The position numbers were made by a program, and so were the translations under genes. Positions 13,601 through 20,200 of a stretch of DNA of 64,000 bases are shown here, in pieces (position 1 is the stretch's first letter; every line of letters begins with the position of its first letter). This stretch comes from Opitutia bacterium (lineage in GTDB: Bacteria > Verrucomicrobiota > Verrucomicrobiia > Opitutales > Coraliomargaritaceae): assembly GCA_029252625.1 (NCBI GenBank), contig JAQXBA010000144.1:1-64000 (forward strand), given 5' to 3'. The notes under the pieces were generated by a model that was not told the DNA's origin, did no database searches, and was given only the letters and a program-made list of their open reading frames with translations.

Positions 13601-16600
13601 CCCAGGCAGCAGAGCGTCAGCAAACGGAACATTCAGGTCCACTGTATCCTCATCAATCACGGTCACAGTGTGCACCGCGTTATACGAAGCATCTCCAGCA
13701 TACCCCTGAATGATGATCGAATCCCCATTCTCCAGTCCGTGCGCAGGCAAGGTTGCAGCCGCGTCGCCAGTGGAATCACTATAGCCTGAAACTGCGGAAA
13801 AGAGCTTCAAATTCTCAAGCTCGCCCGGATCATCTTGCAAATCCGGAGCGTCGTTCTCTCCAGTTATGTTGACTAGGACCTCAGCCACGGAAACGGCTCC
13901 GTGACTATCTTCGATTGCGTAGAAGAAACGATCCATAGCAGGCTCCGCAAGCGCGAGCGCATTCAAGCTAGGCGATACCTCTGGATCATAGCCAACGAAC
14001 ATCTCGGAACGAACTTGCCGAAGGAAGAATTCAACCTCCGCACCGTAGGCGCTCATCGTTGAGTCGGTAATAACCGATGCGTCGAAGGCTCCGTCCAGAG
14101 TCCATTGCCCAAGGCTTCCACTCGCATCAACATAGTCGACGTTTAGATCAACCGTATTGGCATCGACGACAGTCACCGCATGAGATCCATTATATGAAAC
14201 CGTGCTAGCACCCGTGATCGTGATAAAGTCACCAGTGCTTAGACCATGGCTCGGCAGGGTCGCACGAAGTAATCCAGATATCGCCTCACTGTAAGCTGAG
14301 ACTAACGAGGCCCTCTGAACCAAGTGCCAGTGATCATCTGGCGTCGCGTTAGAATCGTATGCAAAATCTAGCTCGACCGTATTCGCATTGATGACGCTTA
14401 CCACAGTCTGCAGACCAGCGTAGTGTGAGTCGAAGTCATAGATCTTAATAACGTCTCCCGCATTTAGACCGTGGCCGGTGATATTTGCATCCACTTTTCC
14501 AGAGGTGGAGTTCTCAGAATAGGAATCGATTGAGATCGGAGTCACGACGCCAACAACATTCAACGTCGATTTACTGTCATCGGAGTCAGCATCGGTGTCA
14601 TTATTGAGTAGATTTTCGGATGGAGTCGCTCCGTCAGCATAAATCTTCAGAGACTGGCTTTCAGTCGTGGAATAAGTATCTGAAACTGCCACTGGAGTAT
14701 CATTACGACCAATCACGGAGATACTCACAGTCGCCGGATTCAGCGAGAGATTAGACGGATCCTGATCATCCTGCGGAGTGTAGGTAAATACCAGATCACT
14801 TTTAGATCCGACTGACATCGAGTCGAATGCAGAGCCTACCACGAGCTCGATGGCGGTGCCTGCTGAAGTAATGGTGAGATTAGTCGTATTTGCTATGTTA
14901 GCATCTGTCACATCAAGAGGATCCCCATCCGGATCGAAATCGTTGGCGAGAACATCAAGCAAGACCACTTGGCCCTCGAACAAGGTATACTCGTCTGGGT
15001 TGCCAGTTGGCGCACCATTGCTTCCATCGATTGGGCTGCCGTCCGAGTCCTGGTATTCGGATGAAATGCTACCACCAGTCTTGTCCATATCTACCCCATC
15101 ACGATATCCGGCCGCCTTCACGAGCGAATGCGGTACGTAGGCATGGCCAAAGAATTGAGGAGCTAGCGTGATAGACTCATCTTCAGTGAGAATCAGTGCT
15201 GTATCCGCGACTGTAGGATTCCAAAAATCTGCGACATAACTTTCGCTGATCACGGTATTTCCATCTCCGTCACGAAGCTCAACTGTGCCAGATACCAGTA
15301 GGTCGAGATCGTTCGCTTCGGTGGTCGGAACAGTGACAGTAGTCGTGCCTCGTTTGACGATGTGACCAAGCCCTGAATCGATACTTACGCTGCTGAACTC
15401 AAAGACTGAAGTGCCATCCACGAACAGGCTGTATCCATCCAAGTCAACCGCACCCGCATCACGGGGCACATACAGCTCAATGAAATCCTCTTGTTCGCCT
15501 GTGGCATCGCCTGGATCCCATAAAATCTCATTGATTATGATGCGTCCGAGAGTCCCGGACTGCTGGAGGGCACCTACGTTGGCGCTGTCAAGTCGAAGCG
15601 CACCGCGAATATCAAGCGCTTCATTGGACTCATCCGTATCCATTGTAGCTGCCTCGCCTCCACCGATCAAGGGGTATGCATAGAGGCCGCCAGTGTATTG
15701 AGTCAGCAAGCCCAACCCTGGATCAGTGCCGGTGATATCGCTGTCTTCCGATAGAAGCGCGATCTGCTGCGGATTGCCACTACGCACAAGTAATGTCGTG
15801 GTGTCGTCGTCCGAAATGTTTCCACCTTCCGATACAATTTCTGCGCCGCCACTGAGATACAAATTGTAATCCGCGCCGTCTGCAAAAATACTATTACCAA
15901 CCAATGCCAAAGTATTACCGGCAACGACGCACAATGAAGTTCCAGCTGCGGCTGCGTCGGTATTCTCCGAAAATGTGCAGTGCTGGATGTCAACGCGCAA
16001 CAGATTGAGAGTATCGGTATTTTCAATATACAAGGCTGCGCCCCCAAATCCTTGGGCACCTCCCTGAACATTTTGAGCGAAGGTCGTGTTAGTGATCGCG
16101 CAGTCTTCGTTGGTGTAGAGTGAGATCGCGCCTCCACCCTGTCCATTCGATGTCGTCGAATTTCCGACAAACGAACAGCGGTCGATTAAGAGTGAACAGT
16201 TGAGGCTATCAATCGCACCACCGAAGCGACCAGCGACGCTGTCGCGAACCACACAGTCTCGGACCTCAACATTGACAGCCGGAAAGTATGGCTCCAGCCG
16301 TTCGATGCTAATCGCACCACCAAACTCATTTGCATAACCACCAGAGAGCGTCAGCCCTTGGAGCTTAAGGTCAGCAAATACTCTGAAAATCTGAATGTCA
16401 CTGGGACCGACGATACCGTTGCGATCCTTGTCACCCGAGATGGTAAACAAATCAGCGCCTGGTCCACGAATGAAGACATTCTCGTTGACCGTGAGTGAGC
16501 GATTCAAAAAGATGGTTGCGGGGTATGTCTCCAACGCGATCGTAATCGTATCTCCAGACGCCGCATTCTCAACTGCGTGGCGAAGCGATCCCAATACAGC

Positions 16601-19222
16601 GTCACCCGCCACATCAAAACTATTTACGACAAGGAAGTTCTTCGATGGTCCGATCAAAACAATCGAGATCACCTCAGTGGCGCGGTTACTCGACTCATCG
16701 AGCACTTCGATCGTAAAGTCAGTCCGGCCAGGTTCGTTCGGAGCGAAGAGATCACTTGACGAGCTATTCTCAAACACTATCGCTTGGAGCGCTGCATTCG
16801 CATTTGCCAGAGTCCCAGTAAATGAATAGACGCCACCACCGTTGTTCGTAAAGCCGCCGAGGGTGGTCAGCGCACCTTTGTCCTCATTATCCAATGTGAT
16901 CGTCACCTCGACGTTACCAGCCTCATCGATAATACTCACACTGGTGAATGGCATCTTGGTAGCAGGGTCAATCTTCAATGGCTCGGATGTGCCGAAGGCC
17001 GGATCTGTGGACGAGATCGAAGGGGCGCCCGCAACCGCCGTAATCAATATATCAATTGTGAAAGTTGTGGTCGTGTTACCGCTGGGATCACTGCCAAAGA
17101 ATTCAAACTGAACGGTCTCAGACTGCCCCAAGGGAATCACATCCGGAATCGGCGTAAACACAAGGAGCCCTTTGTCTGCAGCATTGATCGTGTATGTCGT
17201 GACACTACCAACCGTCGAAACCGTGTTGATGGTTCCCGATGCGCCCGTTGCGAGAGAGAAGGCCCCCAGAGTGTTATCGAGGAGTCGGAGTGTTAAGGTA
17301 ACCGTGTCGTTCTCAGGGTCTTGAACAGACACTGAAGCAAGTGGTTTAATTTCTTTGTCGTCATCTACTCGGGACGCACTCGTTGGCAGGCTGGTGATAG
17401 TCGGCGGGAAGTTGATCGCAGTCACGCTGATCGTTTTCGTGATCGTATCTACGCCAGTCACTGTGACTGTGACATCAACATCTTGGTCTGAGGTGACACC
17501 CTCACCACTAAACGCGACATTCTGAAGGTCCGAATTGACCTGAGTCAAAGTGCCACTCAGCACCACCGAATTCGAACCGTTAAGCGAAGCATAGCTATCG
17601 TCTGCCAGACTAAGAGTCAGTTCCGTCTGTGTCGATGCACTCCGACCTGCAACTTGAAGTCCGCTAAATGGTTTAATTGAATTACCCTCGACCACTGTGC
17701 CCGGTATAACAGTGATATCAACAGGGGGTTCGAAATTGAGACGAAACGATCCGCTCTGTGTCACCGGTGACGGAATGAAGGTATCGGTAATTGAGATCGC
17801 CACCGAAATATCTGCCGATGTTCGGTCCGTGACCAGTGGATCACGCTCAAACTTGACGCCTTGGAACCATGTCCGTACTGCTGTGATCGTCCCAGTTTTA
17901 GAAAAGACCCGATTCCCGCTGCTAACATTTCCTGTCGCAGGATTAGTAGTATCATCTGGAGTGTAGACATCGAGCAAATTGTCCGCAGATGTCGGAACAG
18001 AAACTGTGATCGTGATCGCATCACCATCGACGTCATCTGGGGTCATGGCGGAAAAGAAAGACAATTCAGAGGTCGGCGGCACCGTAACAACAGCACTCGA
18101 TCCGATATCAATCGATACATTCGTCAGAGCCTTGTTTTCAGGAATTGTGCCTCCAAATACAGGGACATCGTTCACCGGCGTAATATTAATATTTGCCGTT
18201 TGTGAGGACGAGGTCTCGACAGGTGAGCCATCATCGGAAACCGTAACCGTTAATACAACAGGAACACTCGGAGAACCGGTATTAAAATTTGGTGATGGAG
18301 TGAAGGTAAGGATACCGCTGGGGCTGATTTCAGGTTGGTCAGAGAACGCGCTCGTATTATCGACGGAGACATTAAAGCTCAGAGTCTGTCCACTTTCATC
18401 AGAGGGGCCTGTTGATCTCGCGGTGGCCCACGCAGAAGGACTCGTATATGCAGTATCCTCGTTAACGGTCACGTCCGCACCCTTTGTAAATGAAGGTGTG
18501 TCGTTCACTGGAGTAGTGCTGATGCTGAGCGTTGCAGTCGGTAACGAACCGTTCGCCGTAACACCATCATCAAGAGTCACCGTCATGGTGATTGCAGAAC
18601 TCGTGTTAAAATTAGCTGCCGGTGTGAACGTAAGCGTGCCGTTCGCGCTGATCGCCGGAAGTGAAGAAAACGCAGCTGCTTCAGCAGTACTAATGTCCGA
18701 AATCGTGAAGCTTACGTTTTCGTCATCTGGATAGGTCGTATTCGGCCCGGAGGAAATTGCAGTCGCCCAAGCAGCACTATATGCCCCGGAGTCTTCGTTA
18801 ACAGTAACATTGCTGCCGGGGGTGAATGTAGGCGTATCATTAACGTCACCAAGATCCACAGACAGGACGATGTGAGCCGAGTCCCCATCGGCGTTCGTCG
18901 CTTCAAGTGTAATCGCCGCAATAACACCATTTGCGTTTGTGGGTGGCGTCCACGTCCACGTCTCTCCCGACTCCAGCTCCGTTCCGTTGCTGTTAGTGTT
19001 CAAGCTGCCGTTCAGTGCACTACCGCCCACGCGTTTATAGCCGGTAGGCGAGTTCGTCGCGTCTGAGGCACCATCGACATCGGCGAAGGAAATCGTGAGC
19101 GATTGATCTTCTGTTCCGGTTAGGTTGGTAAAACTCGTAAGCACCGGCACTGCCGCGCTAGCAATTTGTGTCAGAGCAAAAGAGATGAGTAGCCACCAGA
19201 AAGGGTTGAGCGTTAATTTCAT
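1616..19222 (-). CDS. Giant secreted cadherin/Ig-like tandem-repeat protein (5868 aa)
   Basis: A very large exported protein, probably an adhesin or extracellular matrix component. It has a Sec signal peptide (about residues 1-23, ending ASA) and no catalytic domain that I can see. Residues ~24-860 are cadherin/Ig-like repeats (NDTPSFT, VNEDS). About 860-1155 is a right-handed beta-helix of Pmp/CSLREA style (GSLRHAVENA, GGAI). About 1228-1340 looks like a lamin-tail domain (IIINEILWDP). A long array of ~95-residue repeats follows (VLANDV, DTFTYTV), most of it arranged in ~1200-residue super-repeats. Six HGL-x-GD modules are inserted. About 5650-5755 resembles a DUF11-type beta-sandwich, and the end carries a YQLEYSSDLSTW module common in Verrucomicrobiota. 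No LPXTG, PEP-CTERM or porin-type anchor is visible. It is the last gene of a six-gene operon and lies 54 bp after the PpiC gene. Asp-rich loops suggest calcium binding. Confidence 0.9.
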   Translation of the reverse strand: MKLTLNPFWWLLISFALTQIASAAVPVLTSFTNLTGTEDQSLTISFADVDGASDATNSPTGYKRVGGSALNGSLNTNSNGTELESGETWTWTPPTNANGVIAAITLEATNADGDSAHIVLSVDLGDVNDTPTFTPGSNVTVNEDSGAYSAAWATAISSGPNTTYPDDENVSFTISDISTAEAAAFSSLPAISANGTLTFTPAANFNTSSAITMTVTLDDGVTANGSLPTATLSISTTPVNDTPSFTKGADVTVNEDTAYTSPSAWATARSTGPSDESGQTLSFNVSVDNTSAFSDQPEISPSGILTFTPSPNFNTGSPSVPVVLTVTVSDDGSPVETSSSQTANINITPVNDVPVFGGTIPENKALTNVSIDIGSSAVVTVPPTSELSFFSAMTPDDVDGDAITITVSVPTSADNLLDVYTPDDTTNPATGNVSSGNRVFSKTGTITAVRTWFQGVKFERDPLVTDRTSADISVAISITDTFIPSPVTQSGSFRLNFEPPVDITVIPGTVVEGNSIKPFSGLQVAGRSASTQTELTLSLADDSYASLNGSNSVVLSGTLTQVNSDLQNVAFSGEGVTSDQDVDVTVTVTGVDTITKTISVTAINFPPTITSLPTSASRVDDDKEIKPLASVSVQDPENDTVTLTLRLLDNTLGAFSLATGASGTINTVSTVGSVTTYTINAADKGLLVFTPIPDVIPLGQSETVQFEFFGSDPSGNTTTTFTIDILITAVAGAPSISSTDPAFGTSEPLKIDPATKMPFTSVSIIDEAGNVEVTITLDNEDKGALTTLGGFTNNGGGVYSFTGTLANANAALQAIVFENSSSSDLFAPNEPGRTDFTIEVLDESSNRATEVISIVLIGPSKNFLVVNSFDVAGDAVLGSLRHAVENAASGDTITIALETYPATIFLNRSLTVNENVFIRGPGADLFTISGDKDRNGIVGPSDIQIFRVFADLKLQGLTLSGGYANEFGGAISIERLEPYFPAVNVEVRDCVVRDSVAGRFGGAIDSLNCSLLIDRCSFVGNSTTSNGQGGGAISLYTNEDCAITNTTFAQNVQGGAQGFGGAALYIENTDTLNLLRVDIQHCTFSENTDAAAAGTSLCVVAGNTLALVGNSIFADGADYNLYLSGGAEIVSEGGNISDDDTTTLLVRSGNPQQIALLSEDSDITGTDPGLGLLTQYTGGLYAYPLIGGGEAATMDTDESNEALDIRGALRLDSANVGALQQSGTLGRIIINEILWDPGDATGEQEDFIELYVPRDAGAVDLDGYSLFVDGTSVFEFSSVSIDSGLGHIVKRGTTTVTVPTTEANDLDLLVSGTVELRDGDGNTVISESYVADFWNPTVADTALILTEDESITLAPQFFGHAYVPHSLVKAAGYRDGVDMDKTGGSISSEYQDSDGSPIDGSNGAPTGNPDEYTLFEGQVVLLDVLANDFDPDGDPLDVTDANIANTTNLTITSAGTAIELVVGSAFDSMSVGSKSDLVFTYTPQDDQDPSNLSLNPATVSISVIGRNDTPVAVSDTYSTTESQSLKIYADGATPSENLLNNDTDADSDDSKSTLNVVGVVTPISIDSYSENSTSGKVDANITGHGLNAGDVIKIYDFDSHYAGLQTVVSVINANTVELDFAYDSNATPDDHWHLVQRASLVSAYSEAISGLLRATLPSHGLSTGDFITITGASTVSYNGSHAVTVVDANTVDLNVDYVDASGSLGQWTLDGAFDASVITDSTMSAYGAEVEFFLRQVRSEMFVGYDPEVSPSLNALALAEPAMDRFFYAIEDSHGAVSVAEVLVNITGENDAPDLQDDPGELENLKLFSAVSGYSDSTGDAAATLPAHGLENGDSIIIQGYAGDASYNAVHTVTVIDEDTVDLNVPFADALLPGGEWRPVDQVKDFLADARVVYAVAGSVPNTVNTRIENSQGVGLVMIDTPSTTQEQSITISGLVFLENDSDPDTSDVLSIVASLPSTTSRLGAELTLQSSNITYDPSDSSVLQNLPRSGAIVDSFEVTVTDDTVSGKTIVAVVVFGDNDQPEASDESYSFTENDLTKVNGGMIGDGTISIDVTNQGLVRNATDDDQTQFGILYAVPSASQTLSDNSSAAIDYATRTEEITSFAAVSGQSELTRVTSAVHGLSSGDAVFIRAVPGLYGNFIVTVENDDQFTIELAHDVSYNSLTGVWFNHQGTLFIDSVVDFDSLAVGDTLEYTYDYWTTDGSLLFATNDLFLINTDSGTHTLDVLANDFNFNALQSEFVIIGVELPSEGGIVEVTEDGLALEYRPVGGFVGTDVIVYTIQDSYGNIDRANALIRVTTEAINGRIFAKSDVFSVSKGAISAVELDVLANDVVLPSTATGEGLQITSIDVTGVDGSLSFDGNLISYIPDSGSIKTVETFSYTVSGGGSVSEEVGVTLNIVDNTLTLIGDVFHLPTDSGPVSLDVLVNDVILPDSADALTIQILDQAPTKGVATILEGGGAIQYTPNDGFIGRDTLSYNVIDANGATGSSIVTIYVGYLVANPDFYSLPADETITFDVLANDVLIPGNASGLTLNGVRAADGSSGSFVTSGTFGQLTVDATSGQLEVTSSGSWNGELALEYQVQAGLDSFNVLVTFSATSAPIRASGDLFEVLAGTTEVSIDVVDNDYAVDEVAVGTPIKVPTIISVTTPDRSGIASIDSSNNVILYTPSVGFTGVETFDYTISNGVSINVARCTVTVSEGKLFANNDGYQIFFGSVDNELRVLSNDLLLPNEDSALEIVSIDTMPAADGTVALSPDGTFIAYNPPATLPGSAVTFGYEISDGSSRRARATVTLNVSNRSDTLSSETNNDSFRVSRNASSILLPILLNDNVKPASAADWIITSIDSQGTSVVTAEGGQAVATVGGIVYTAPIDFSGTDTFTYAVSDSLGGTGDGVIIVRVGDLRLVDDIFTLSNEEVPVSLDVLANDGIFKGGAVADSFIESINAASVSFGTGLVSIGPDNDTLIYTPDGSSTAQVTLTYTVEDASGNEETADVVINLIDEVSDRHEAEATIIITGINDSPVLGGTEGDSITDKESTFPFDTVTLSDVDADGDEEQTVTLQFDATLGSITHTGMTLLGAGSYQVVGTPSEVQAALRSIEFTPTENISPPVTYDAVLTLTVTDGHLLTPIVDLTTITILGINDAPVAGDDFASTAENQAIRILVDDELLSAAFNFGDLDANYEDQNAAGATIVLTPELQNFSLLSNDDDIDSDNDNDATDGGAVDLIATLEVINVHTTDTTAEQVTTVSDLGASVRLDIRANRLETSIVYDPRSSNILNAMQTGEMKTDSFYYTIRDIHGELDVAKVTVQITGVNDVLTANDDPDYFSVEDVTLTLQSADLLENDTDPDQDGDSGNADDVLSILSVDAISKYGAAVSLNAGNTEITYDPVGVAFFENLARNEVIIDEFKYVATDSQDGLSEATVSIKFVGRNDTPTAQHDLLELDENIVSAVDTVGGLIANDEDIDINGTPPDDDPWVIPQRAITTPLLNAAFYIETDGSYSYNANSVAIDRIPAGVTVTEDFPYILTDNSRLNSGADNFKLIVNSAEVILPVLANDDIAGVRSVSVTSYAAAVDPSIVVLESDNHELRDGQLIKIEDYTGVGEYNGVHAITVIDRDHFSVAVAFADDPAGARGTWRTWLNITAFSEPDNDGQVFISDDQQSLRYTPRVDFYGTDTFTYTIEDGVGGQDVAIVEMLIVESPLNSVVCANNDSFEVYKGQGAQVLDVLVNDNTLPELGSDLFVLETVIGSASGTLEVVNNGKSVLYTPASDTFIGTDTFTYTVSGGATSTAQAAVSINVIEVEHFVSNPGGVDDDFVVVADSTGNMFDVLANDRSLSNCPVTLELVDGQVSSPTLGGIATLDSGKIRYNAPASSVTGTDTFTYVVRDELGIDTTKTVSVEVVADVSNFYATVDRYTVWSGGPQISLSVLVNDAATGANSTNLEIVNLGLDTDAPPAPERVAFTSGSVNYTPADSATDIIEEFTYEISDGTTERREAQIYITVIGSDNYPELNPTNDVFCVAKNSTDVNLDVLVNDATLPVVGWEQTITAVGATSQGGVASVGDGSRVTYAPAAGFNGVETFTYTVTDAFGQTSLATVTVSVGSLITGADAYIVLENSSENLFQVLLNDDFLNRYAAEYKITAESDPANGVVTRVGTEANNHLIYTPDADFVGVDTFTYTVEDQTGGSAIGTVTVEVISEESDRAFATLTVAVAGVNDAPVLGGTADDSITDKQRTFPFDTVTLSDKDKNRPDPASSFDTDILSDDGPTTDQIQTVTIAFDSTLGTISTVGLTLQSAGLFQVIGTPTEVVAVLRAIEFTPFENIRPPVYYDAVFTLTVTDGDLVTPIVDLTTVTILAINDAPEPIDIAYTTPENQPIRLLADSTLLSVAFDFGDLAPDFVSVNGVGEEVELLPALQAVSVLSNDGDVDIDDDNTTIELINIHPTDTRLDLTSTASSLGASVVLDLRAARGETNILYDPRGSAILNALANGETIVDSFYYTVRDQHGAIGIAEISITVTGVNDVPTAQPDDGYEAEEDESLVISGSGVLSNDTDPDQDSSNPDDAPIISNVPATSDLGANLSFDGTDITYDPTGVDVFEALARNEFIEDSITYTISDENGGTSESTIALEIEGYNDAPIAANDLLETLENVTNVITAGPRAADGQYTAGLLSNDTEIDFDNSTPDDDHWVIPQREVTTDLGAALEIETDGSYSYDANSRLIDSLFEDELAVEVFPYIVTDNFRTSTAPDTFKVLTDSTNVTLPVLSNDDVAGSVRVAVLGYAEDAGDANRVIIESTNHELRDGLLIKIQSYAGSGAYNGVFPITVEGRNHFSIESSYADDPAGTRGTWRPWFNITALGETDQEGVVTIDPDAQAILYTPKAGFYGSESFQYTIEDGVGGQDVTIVEITVLKDPLNNVLSASDDHFQVGMGESDVEVDVLVNDNILPESGSAYTITDVSAGSASGVLSIISGGTALSYTPSSPSFSADETFTYTVSGGGSSSAQATVTFTVIDREDYLDGSNDDFVVVQDSSDNQLDVAANDASRPSFPVSFEVVSVSAPSAGGVASVVNGQVSYTPAASYTGVDSFTYTIRDASGANTTKGVDVQVVPTADDFYAADDHYIIVAGSGEHDLSVMFNDVSTGSVGPLSIINLGLDTQAPPAVERVSFTSGLVKYTVPATTGTEVFNYEIDDGTDQRREAVITVTIVDQLPTLPNALDDNYHVAKDSSGHSLDVMLNDSPLPSAGWTWTITGVTAANQGGSVAINGGTDLTYSPAVGFYGVESFDYTIEDVFGDTSTATVTVAVGMQLTEPDHYVVLQNSSANDFPVLLNDDILERFPADYTISAVSTPDQSGAVVIDGSGPNNQLLYTPDTDFVGLETFTYTVIDKTGATLVEIVTVEVFHEDDDRDDAELRVEITGVNDTPQLTGIADGATTDKQSVKPFPAVLITDLDEWAGDLAKWDGEQAQNITVEYDEAYGTLFTPGMTRTSTGVYQMTGTPADVTIALNAIVFTPYENFIDYINPGFYALDFDLSIDDTYLLGQVSDTATIVITPINDAPTLVSEYSDWELPVNSAPRARLLTPNFADVDDDIAAGELVWTASSNNPSLFDSITIDAAQQLLVVDFATDQFGVAEITVRATDRGGLFVETSFTVTIQGPHVTELDIPVQAIRLTKSFFDSRWRQSFRVTNEGPLPAEAFIVHLSDFNLDRLELIDAEYSSYENGSLNNFADDTRSSDAVTILQISQYVFSIKYDLTLEADESVVVHFQYKVPFESFATIRPTVEIEWARASGSGVAMMIDAQEDAETGEFELSFVTEAGHTYQLEYSSDLSTWFPWVESIPVSAFDTVVSVVDDGLNTETHPSLVPTRFYRLVDTTAP
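2590..3009 (-). repeat. Super-repeat copy 3 (partial) in the giant gene
   Basis: The start of the ~3.6-kb unit appears a third time, with the order 'TGVNDTPQL', 'TTDKQSVKPF', 'GTPADVTIALNAIVFTPYEN'. It then stops and gives way to the unique C-terminal part. It is the most diverged and most truncated copy. Boundaries are approximate. Confidence 0.6.
3010..6609 (-). repeat. Super-repeat copy 2 in the giant gene (~3.6 kb)
   Basis: This segment repeats the domain order of 6610-10210 at a spacing of about 3600 bp. Markers in order are VNDAPVLGG, ITDKQRTFPFDTVTLSD, ENQPIRLL, the HELRDG module, YTIEDGVGGQDV and a run of GVETFTYTV-type repeats. Identity between copies is clear by eye at protein level. 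Boundaries are approximate (tens of bases). Confidence 0.7.
4680..4908 (-). repeat. HGL-x-GD (FCCH-like) module, giant protein copy 6
   Basis: A ~75-residue module: NHELRDGLLIKI, then YNGVFPIT, NHFSIES and a closing GTWRPW. It is nearly identical in plan to the copy at 8309-8541, one super-repeat away. Confidence 0.6.
6610..10210 (-). repeat. Super-repeat copy 1 in the giant gene (~3.6 kb)
   Basis: First clear copy of the ~1200-residue unit: INDSPVLGG, ITDKESTFPFDTVTLSD, ENQAIRIL, HELRDG module, YTIEDGVGGQDV, then about eight VLVNDxxLP/GTDTFTYTV repeats. A more diverged relative may lie further upstream (about 10.2-14.7 kb), where TESQSLKIYAD and several HGL modules occur. Confidence 0.7.
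8309..8541 (-). repeat. HGL-x-GD (FCCH-like) module, giant protein copy 5
   Basis: Same module: NHELRDGQLIKI, YNGVHAITVIDRDHFSV, closing GTWRTW. The His-x-Leu...Gly/Asp-Gly start and the 'YNG...T-V-x-D-x-D-x-F' centre define the family. Confidence 0.6.
12706..12925 (-). repeat. HGL-x-GD (FCCH-like) module, giant protein copy 4
   Basis: Diverged copy: SAVHGLSSGDAVFI, YGNFIVTVENDDQFTI, closing GVWFN. Confidence 0.55.
13580..13810 (-). repeat. HGL-x-GD (FCCH-like) module, giant protein copy 3
   Basis: Copy with PAHGLENGDSIII, YNAVHTVTVIDEDTVDL and closing GEWRP. Confidence 0.6.
14090..14313 (-). repeat. HGL-x-GD (FCCH-like) module, giant protein copy 2
   Basis: Copy with PSHGLSTGDFITI, YNGSHAVTVVDANTVDL and closing GQWTL. 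It follows copy 1 directly. Confidence 0.65.
14318..14541 (-). repeat. HGL-x-GD (FCCH-like) module, giant protein copy 1
   Basis: Copy with TGHGLNAGDVIKI, YAGLQTVVSVINANTVEL and closing DHWHL. It is the first of two tandem copies. Confidence 0.6.
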
Positions 19223-19276
19223 AGGTAAATTCGATTCGCGTTATTTTACGAAATGATAAAGGGAAAGATCTGCAGG

Positions 19277-20200
19277 TTAACTGTCGTCAGAATGGGCGGT
19301 GAGGCGTTGGATCGTGACTGCACTGAGCGCATCGGCGAGATGAGTGGTCTCACTCTCGGCCTGTTTGCGTGCAATCAATTCGTTCCTAATTAAATCGTCG
19401 ACCGCCTCAAGCGGGCGGACTGTCGCGGGACGTGACCCAGTTTTCATCACGACCCAACAACCACTCTCGAGAGTGATCACCTCGCTGGTCACACCAGCAT
19501 CGAGTCCACGGCCAACCTCTAAAACACTATTCGGTATGCGGTGATTTGTCATACTATCGGGAATCCAACCCACATCGCCCCCTCGGTAGCGACTCAGTTG
19601 CTCGTCTGAATATTCGCTGGCAATTCGGCCAAATCCTTGACTTGCGGTCAGGCCTTGCGACTCGAGGAGCACGACTGCTTCACGCAAGCGCTGCGCCGCC
19701 TCGGTCTGCTGCGTAGACGACAGCTTGTTGCTCACCTCAATAAAAAGGACCGACAGACGTGTCGCACCGGGACTCGTAAAATCGTCCAAACGCTCGCGAT
19801 ACGCAGCAACCACGGCTTCCTCACTCACTGGCTCTAAAGCAGGATCTCCGCCTTGAGAATGTTGTCTCAAGGCGTGAATCAGCAGACTGTCCATACGATG
19901 GGCAAGGACTGGATCTTCTCCCAGCCCCAAGCTGCGTGCATGCTCCACCAGAGCGGCACGCTCGATCAACCCCTGAAGAATTTCCTCTTCTGCAAGTTTG
20001 GCCAGCCCGAGTAATTCTCGACGCGCATACTCACGCTCAAGATCAGCCTCGGTAATCGTCCGGCTACCAACAACCGCATATACCTGCACAGTTGTATCTG
20101 CCGCAGTCTCCAATTGCTGTGACTTCGAGCACCCGGAGAATCCGATTGTCAATATGTATAGGACGATCGCTACGCCCGACTGAGAGATAATTTTACTCAT
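19277..20200 (-). CDS. PpiC/SurA-type peptidyl-prolyl isomerase lipoprotein
   Basis: A predicted periplasmic folding factor that isomerises Xaa-Pro bonds of exported proteins. From the ATG at 20200 the product has 307 residues. It opens with a lipoprotein signal (IISQSGVAIVLYILTIGFSGC, lipobox FSGC), so it should be membrane-anchored. A helical SurA-like N-terminal part (about 30-130) precedes a parvulin core (about 140-255) with the typical SEYSDEQLSRYRGGDVGWIP stretch, then a helical C-terminus. The ATG at 20200 is preferred over 20242 because it begins the lipoprotein signal and overlaps the upstream stop by 8 bases. It lies between two very large secreted proteins in one operon, so it is probably a dedicated chaperone for them; that role is inferred. 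Confidence 0.85.
   Translation of the reverse strand: MSKIISQSGVAIVLYILTIGFSGCSKSQQLETAADTTVQVYAVVGSRTITEADLEREYARRELLGLAKLAEEEILQGLIERAALVEHARSLGLGEDPVLAHRMDSLLIHALRQHSQGGDPALEPVSEEAVVAAYRERLDDFTSPGATRLSVLFIEVSNKLSSTQQTEAAQRLREAVVLLESQGLTASQGFGRIASEYSDEQLSRYRGGDVGWIPDSMTNHRIPNSVLEVGRGLDAGVTSEVITLESGCWVVMKTGSRPATVRPLEAVDDLIRNELIARKQAESETTHLADALSAVTIQRLTAHSDDS

Noticed and set aside
2590-14700. Regularly spaced repeats that might suggest a CRISPR-like array
   Set aside because: Spacing follows protein domains (~95 residues and ~3.6 kb) within one open frame, and the repeats are diverged coding sequence, not identical short DNA repeats.
17979-18734. A 251-residue plus-strand open frame opposite the giant gene, and many similar ones
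   Set aside because: They are shadows of a repetitive, Thr/Ser/Asp-rich coding frame; they have no start context, no family features, and the minus frame is uninterrupted for 17.6 kb.
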